From assembly GCF_014836985.1 (NCBI RefSeq), contig NZ_JACSPU010000001.1, positions 369,473-433,472 of the forward strand: a stretch of DNA of 64,000 nt, in the 5' to 3' direction. Both the position numbers and the translations under genes were made by a program. Under the pieces are notes generated by a model that did not search any database, was not told the DNA's origin, and was given only the letters and a program-made list of their open reading frames with translations. The DNA comes from Planococcus wigleyi. GTDB lineage: Bacteria > Bacillota > Bacilli > Bacillales_A > Planococcaceae. Below are positions 59,892 through 64,000 of the stretch, one piece after another. The number at the start of each line of letters is the position of its first letter. Position 1 is the first letter of the stretch.

Positions 59892-60998
59892 TTATCCGAA
59901 AATCTCTTCAGATACTTCCACGATGTATTTCAATTTGTCCCATTGCTGTTGTTCTGTCAATTCGTTGCCGTGGTGTGTAGAAGCGAAACCGCATTGCGGG
60001 CTGATGCACAATTGCTCAAGCGGCACAAACTCGGCAGCCTCTGCAACACGGGCTTTGATGGATTCTTTGTCTTCCAGTTCGCCGTTTTTTGAGGTAAAGA
60101 CGCCCAGAACGACTTTTGCGCCACCGGCAGGAATGTGTTCAAGCGGCTTAAAGGAGCCGGAACGGTCATCGTCGTATTCGAGGAAGAATCCGTCCACATT
60201 TTCATTTGCGAAAATTGTCGGAGCAATCAAAGCATAGCTGCCTTCAAAAGCCCACTTCGATTTGTAATTTCCGCGGCATAGATGAGTCGTCACTGTCAGA
60301 TCTTCAGGTTTTCCTTCCAACGCTCCATTGGTTACGCGCAATGCCAGATCGATCAAGTAATCGCGGGAGTGGTCACCTTCACTGAAAGGGATTTCCGGTG
60401 AAGAAAGGCCGGCAATATAAACGTCGTCAATTTGCAGGTAACGGACACCTGCTTTGTAGAAGGCCTGAAACGCATCGCGGTAAACTTGAATAATGGCTTG
60501 TGCGTATTCTTCAATGTCCGGATAAATTGCAGCATTGCGAATTCCCGCATTAAAGAATTGGTTGGGGCTCGGAATCGTTAATTTTGGAACAGCTCTGCCG
60601 TCAACAATGTCTTTCAATTCAAGGAAATCCTGGATGAACGGGTGATCAGGATCAAATGAAATCTCCCCGATATTCCGGACATCATAGCGCTCTGTTTCTT
60701 CACCGGCAAACTGGTAACCTGATTCCGGCACATAGCCTTCAAAGCCATTGATATGTTCCATGAAATCCAGATGCCACCAAGTACGTCTAAACTCGCCGTC
60801 TGTAACGGCTTTTAATCCGACCTCGATTTGTTTCTCGACAATATGTTGGATTTCTTTCGTTTCGATTTCTCGAAGCTCTTGTGCCGAAATCGTCCCGGCT
60901 TTGAAATCTTCTCTTGCTTTATGTAAGGAAGCCGGACGCAGCAGGCTTCCTACGTGATCGGCCTTGAATGGGGCAGTAATCGTTTGAGTCGTTGTCAT
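59892..60998 (-). CDS. Cobalamin-independent methionine synthase-like protein (MetE C-terminal domain, YxjG/YxjH type)
   Basis: A 368-residue single-barrel protein like the C-terminal half of MetE: 'KADHVGSLLRP' at the start, 'DGEFRRTWWHLDF', 'YLQIDDVYIAGL', 'HLCRGNYKSKWAFEG' and 'LCISPQCGFAST' carry the zinc-ligand His, Glu and two Cys. Such proteins transfer a methyl group to homocysteine; donors of YxjG/YxjH relatives are not firmly known. It is the last gene of the SAM-riboswitch operon, 33 bases after metC, consistent with a methionine-forming step. Confidence 0.87.
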   Translation of the reverse strand: MTTTQTITAPFKADHVGSLLRPASLHKAREDFKAGTISAQELREIETKEIQHIVEKQIEVGLKAVTDGEFRRTWWHLDFMEHINGFEGYVPESGYQFAGEETERYDVRNIGEISFDPDHPFIQDFLELKDIVDGRAVPKLTIPSPNQFFNAGIRNAAIYPDIEEYAQAIIQVYRDAFQAFYKAGVRYLQIDDVYIAGLSSPEIPFSEGDHSRDYLIDLALRVTNGALEGKPEDLTVTTHLCRGNYKSKWAFEGSYALIAPTIFANENVDGFFLEYDDDRSGSFKPLEHIPAGGAKVVLGVFTSKNGELEDKESIKARVAEAAEFVPLEQLCISPQCGFASTHHGNELTEQQQWDKLKYIVEVSEEIFG

Positions 60999-61031
60999 GT
61001 CTGTATTCCTTCTTTCTCTAATAGTATTTTT

Positions 61032-62204
61032 TCAGTTAGCAATGCTTAACCCGTTGCGGCGTGCTACTTGAGCCAATGCTTGGCTAAGATCCTGTACCAA
61101 ATCATCCGGATGTTCCAAGCCGACGGAATAGCGCAGCAAGCCGTCAGTGATTCCGCGTTTTTCACGTTCCTCTGCAGGCATAGAGCCGTGTGACATCGTT
61201 GCAGGGTACGATAAAATCGACTCGACAGCGCCAAGGCTGACGGCAAACACTGGAATACGCAGATGCTCCACAAAGACGCGTGCTGACTTTTTATCAGCTA
61301 GGCGGAAAGAGAGCACAGCTCCCGCGCTTTTTGCCTGGCGTTCGTGAATCGGATTGCCCGGATGGAATGAAAACCCTGGATAGTATACTTCTTCGATCAA
61401 TGGATGGTTGTGCAGGTATTCGGCAATTGTCCGTGCTGATTCCGATGACTGGCCAAGGCGTGCTCCTAAAGTTTTGATTCCTTGGATCAACAGGTAAGAA
61501 TCCTGTGCCCCCAAGACCGAACCGAAGGTATTTTGAATAAAACCTAGGCGATTGCCGAGTTCTTCATCTTTTGTAACCGCAAGGCCCGCAACCACATCGC
61601 TGTGCCCGGAAAGGAATTTTGTTGCGCTGTGAAGAACGATGTCTGCGCCAAGTTCCAACGGATTTTGATAGAGCGGCGTCATGAAGGTATTGTCGACGAA
61701 TGTCAGACAGCCATTGGCTTTCGCCAGTTTTGCTGCGATTTCGATATCCGTAATATTCATAGTCGGATTGGATGGTGTTTCCAAGTAGACGACTTTTGTA
61801 TTCGGCTGAATGGCATTAGCCATTTCATTCAAATCGGTCATGTTGACGAATGTGTATTCGATATTGAATTTATCCAGCACTTCTGTGATGAAGCGGTAAG
61901 TTCCGCCGTAGACATCTTCTGATACCAGGACATGGTCGCCAGAAGACAAGAGCATAAATGCGGAAGAGATAGCAGCCATCCCGGAAGAAAAGGCAAAGCC
62001 GCGCTTGCCGCCTTCCAATTTTGCGATGGTTTCCTCTAATGCCAGACGTGTCGGATTCCCGGAACGGCTGTAATCAAATGGGCCAAATGAATCCAGGCTT
62101 TTCTGATGGAATGTGGAAGATAAATAAATCGGTACGTTGACAGCTCCGGTTAATGGGTCAACTCCGGTAGAATGAATAAACTTGGTTTCGATGCGATCAG
62201 TCAT
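61032..62204 (-). CDS. metC: Cystathionine beta-lyase MetC
   Basis: A 390-residue PLP enzyme, the exact length of B. subtilis MetC, cleaving cystathionine to homocysteine. 'YSRSGNPTR', 'GMAAISSAFML', 'VYLETPSNPTMNITDI' and the PLP-lysine loop 'HSATKFLSGHSDVVAG' are present. Start ATG at 62204 follows AAGGAGG by nine bases; the in-frame TTG at 62213 touches that site. It overlaps the metI stop by eight bases, so translation is coupled. Confidence 0.9.
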   Translation of the reverse strand: MTDRIETKFIHSTGVDPLTGAVNVPIYLSSTFHQKSLDSFGPFDYSRSGNPTRLALEETIAKLEGGKRGFAFSSGMAAISSAFMLLSSGDHVLVSEDVYGGTYRFITEVLDKFNIEYTFVNMTDLNEMANAIQPNTKVVYLETPSNPTMNITDIEIAAKLAKANGCLTFVDNTFMTPLYQNPLELGADIVLHSATKFLSGHSDVVAGLAVTKDEELGNRLGFIQNTFGSVLGAQDSYLLIQGIKTLGARLGQSSESARTIAEYLHNHPLIEEVYYPGFSFHPGNPIHERQAKSAGAVLSFRLADKKSARVFVEHLRIPVFAVSLGAVESILSYPATMSHGSMPAEEREKRGITDGLLRYSVGLEHPDDLVQDLSQALAQVARRNGLSIAN

Positions 62205-63321
62205 ATTCAACAACCTCCTTCTTCAATTTCGAAAATGCCTGTGTCAAATCGGCAATTAAATCTTCAGCGAGTTCGACGCCAACTGAGAAGCGCAATAGCC
62301 GGTTGCAAACGCCGCGCCGGGTACGTTCTTCAAATGGAATATCTGCATGGGTTTGGGTAGCCGGATAAGTGATGAAGCTTTCGACGCCGCCTAAACTCTC
62401 GGCAAATGTAATGAGTTTAATGTTTTCAAGAAAAGGGCCAACCCCTTCTTCGTCCTGCAGGCGGAAGGATAACATGCCGCCTTTTCCCGGGTAGAGCACA
62501 TCAGAAACAACTGATTGCTGCAACAGGAATTCCGCAATGGTTTTGGCATTGGCTTCATGTTGGCGCATGCGTAATGGCAAAGTCTTCAATCCGCGTATCA
62601 ACAACCAGGAATCGAAAGGCGACAGTACGGCGCCGACCGAGTTATGGAATGTTGAAAGCCTTTCACAAATGCTTTCGCCTTTTGCGACAACCAAACCAGC
62701 GAGTACATCGTTGTGGCCGCCGATGTACTTTGTGGCGCTGTGGATGACTATATCCGCTCCGAGTGCAATCGGCTGCTGGAGATAGGGGGTCAAGAACGTG
62801 TTGTCGACAATCAGCAGCAGGTCATGCTTTTTCGCTAAAGCTGCATAGGCAACAAGATCAATTTCCTGCATGAGTGGATTGGTCGGCGTTTCAATGAACA
62901 ATGCCCGTGTATTCGATGTTATTTTTTCTTCTGTATCTTCAACGTTCTTAAATTCGGCATAGGTGGGATGAATGTTATAGGCGGAAGCAAAGTGGTCAAG
63001 CAGGCGGTATGTTCCACCATATATATCTTCCGGAACCAACAATTCGTCGCCAGGACGGAAGAGGGACAAGACCAATTGGATAGCCGCCATTCCCGAGCTG
63101 CAGGCAAATCCGGCATCGGCGCCTTCGAGTTCCGCAAAGCCTTCTTCAAGGACAGCGCGTGTCGGGTTTTTGGTTCGTGTGTAATCATAGCCCGTCGATT
63201 TGCCAAGTCCTTCATGTTCATAAGCCGTCGATAAATATATGGGCGGATTCACAGCTCCTGTAGTTGAATCGCTGCGATTGCCTAATTGAACCAATAAAGT
63301 TTCCAAGCTGTTTTTTGTCAT
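62197..63321 (-). CDS. metI: Cystathionine gamma-synthase / O-acetylhomoserine thiolyase MetI
   Basis: A 374-residue PLP enzyme close in length to B. subtilis MetI (373). 'NPPIYLSTAYEHEGLG', 'YDYTRTKNPTR', 'GMAAIQLVLSLF' and 'HSATKYIGGHNDVLAG' (PLP lysine) are diagnostic of the Cys/Met metabolism family. It joins cysteine or sulfide to an acylated homoserine. ATG at 63321 is nine bases after GGGAGG; the ATG at 63330 directly abuts that site and the longer frame runs into the riboswitch terminator. First gene of the operon. Confidence 0.9.
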   Translation of the reverse strand: MTKNSLETLLVQLGNRSDSTTGAVNPPIYLSTAYEHEGLGKSTGYDYTRTKNPTRAVLEEGFAELEGADAGFACSSGMAAIQLVLSLFRPGDELLVPEDIYGGTYRLLDHFASAYNIHPTYAEFKNVEDTEEKITSNTRALFIETPTNPLMQEIDLVAYAALAKKHDLLLIVDNTFLTPYLQQPIALGADIVIHSATKYIGGHNDVLAGLVVAKGESICERLSTFHNSVGAVLSPFDSWLLIRGLKTLPLRMRQHEANAKTIAEFLLQQSVVSDVLYPGKGGMLSFRLQDEEGVGPFLENIKLITFAESLGGVESFITYPATQTHADIPFEERTRRGVCNRLLRFSVGVELAEDLIADLTQAFSKLKKEVVEYD

Positions 63322-63340
63322 TCCACTCATCCTCCCAACA

Positions 63341-63387
63341 ATAAAACAGGGGCTTTTCTTCAATGAAAGAAGAAAGCCCCTGTCTAG
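63341..63387 (-). terminator. Riboswitch-controlled terminator of metI
   Basis: On the minus strand, AGACAGGGGCTTTCTTC and GAAAAGCCCCTGTTTTA pair, with a T-rich end, between the aptamer and the metI ribosome site. It would form when SAM is bound. Confidence 0.9.
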
Positions 63388-63397
63388 AAACGCATTC

Positions 63398-63503
63398 TTC
63401 TCATCTTTTAGGCGCAGCCTATTGGAATTAGCACCGTGTCTTCGTCAGACTGGTTGCTGAGACTTCACAGGGCCAAATCCCTCCGTCTCTCTAGATAAGA
63501 AAT
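63398..63503 (-). ncRNA. SAM-I (S-box) riboswitch aptamer
   Basis: Read on the minus strand: P1 arm TTCTTATCT, then AGAGAGACGGAGGGA, GGCCCTGTGAAG, TCTCAGCAACC, GTGCTAATTCC and the closing P1 arm AGATGAGAA. These are the conserved S-box elements in order and spacing. S-adenosylmethionine binding promotes the downstream terminator and shuts off metI-metC and the metE-like gene. Confidence 0.96.
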
Positions 63504-63795
63504 ATCTTATTAAGTTTATGTTGTATCTATTACGATGTTTCTAATCTTAAATCATTTAGCCATGGAAAGCAAGGGCGAATTTTAAATAGTTAAAATAGAA
63601 AGAAAACAGTAAGCGGAAATTGTAGATAGAGCCTTGTACATCCATGTCAGATCGGATGTCGCATCAGTAAGTAGAATAATTTGCTATCAGTTAAAGAATC
63701 AGGGCTCATCACTACAGAACCGCGGTATTCTTTTAATTCGTATATCGAAGTGTTATAATTTATGGAGGAAATTTTGTGTATAAAGGAGAAAGCAA

Positions 63796-64000
63796 ATGTA
63801 TATTGTCACTTCGACGGTAGTTGTTCCGCCTGAAAAAACCGAGGAAGTTATCGGGATTTACCAAAAGCGTTCACGCCGCGTCGATCGGGCGGAAGGCTTT
63901 CATTTATTTAGATTGATCCAAAACACCAAAAAGAAAAATGAATTGACGGTCCATATGGAATGGCATACGAAAGCATCTTATATGGCGTGGGTGAGAAGCC
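63796..64000 (+). CDS. Antibiotic biosynthesis monooxygenase-fold protein (partial, runs off the window)
   Basis: The first 68 codons of a dimeric ferredoxin-like (ABM) domain: 'MYIVTSTVVVPPEKTEEVIGIY', then 'AEGFHLFRLIQNT' and 'ELTVHMEWHTKASYMAWVRS'. The 'A.GF....L' and 'W.....Y..W' pattern is shared with small heme-degrading monooxygenases (HmoA/IsdG-like), but too little is visible to claim heme activity. ATG at 63796 follows AAAGGAG. A TATAAT at 63754-63759 is a likely -10. The gene-free 290 bases before it (63504-63795) contain only these signals and the met promoter region. Confidence 0.75.
   Translation, partial: MYIVTSTVVVPPEKTEEVIGIYQKRSRRVDRAEGFHLFRLIQNTKKKNELTVHMEWHTKASYMAWVRS

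Overview
The window looks like chromosomal DNA from a low-to-moderate GC Gram-positive bacterium of the order Bacillales, most likely Planococcaceae (Planococcus/Planomicrobium-like; this placement is from recognised protein families, not from a search). Support: strong AGGAGG-type ribosome sites with frequent TTG/GTG starts, GlpP antitermination, TagD/TagB teichoic acid genes, ComK, a class D sortase with its acidic substrate, an S-box (SAM-I) riboswitch, and MetI/MetC proteins of Bacillus-like length. No rRNA, tRNA, CRISPR array or prophage was seen. The only transposase trace is one decayed fragment.

Layout. 1-5.6 kb: a degenerate 21-bp-phased repeat, a YciI-like gene, then the glycerol regulon glpP, glpF, glpK, glpD with two GlpP-type leader terminators and a cre-like site over the glpF -35. 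5.7-14.2 kb: a secreted subtilase, DUF998, a GtrA/YfhO pair, a YuiD-like protein, a small secreted protein and a membrane-anchored S1C protease. 14.3-31.4 kb: a wall teichoic acid region (galE, TagGH-like exporter, four glycosyl/glycerophosphate transferases, galU, tagD, tagB, a tagF-like gene), interrupted by a class D sortase with its acidic LPxT-type surface protein and by a LysM polysaccharide deacetylase. 31.5-45.3 kb: DUF1028, a SwrC-like RND pump with its TetR repressor, comK back to back with a SigH/ComX-like sigma factor and a KinB-like kinase, an IS3-family remnant, uvsE, SRPBCC, SMP-30 and NRDE genes. 45.3-51.4 kb: a PAS-GGDEF protein, then a 7TM sensor hybrid kinase with an OmpR-type regulator; long intergenic repeats precede both sensory genes. 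51.7-58.1 kb: a tyrosine-kinase (Wzz/CpsD) locus followed by three intact reading frames that resemble polysaccharide enzymes but have lost their catalytic residues, then a VTC-domain protein, DUF4956 and a small unknown gene. 58.3-64 kb: malic enzyme, then a metI-metC-metE-like operon under a SAM riboswitch, and a cut-off monooxygenase-fold gene.

Most notable: (1) the kinase locus at 51.7-56 kb has no glycosyltransferase, flippase or polymerase and carries three consecutive apparent pseudoenzymes (EpsC-like without the TDK motif, a truncated ATP-grasp without its metal/ATP residues, a UDP-sugar dehydrogenase whose GGHC is GGQG), which suggests a regulatory or scaffolding system rather than a biosynthetic one; (2) there are three families of intergenic repeats, two with a 21-bp period and one about 80 bp long with an internal perfect 10-bp stem; (3) comK, a competence-type sigma factor and a KinB-like kinase are clustered.
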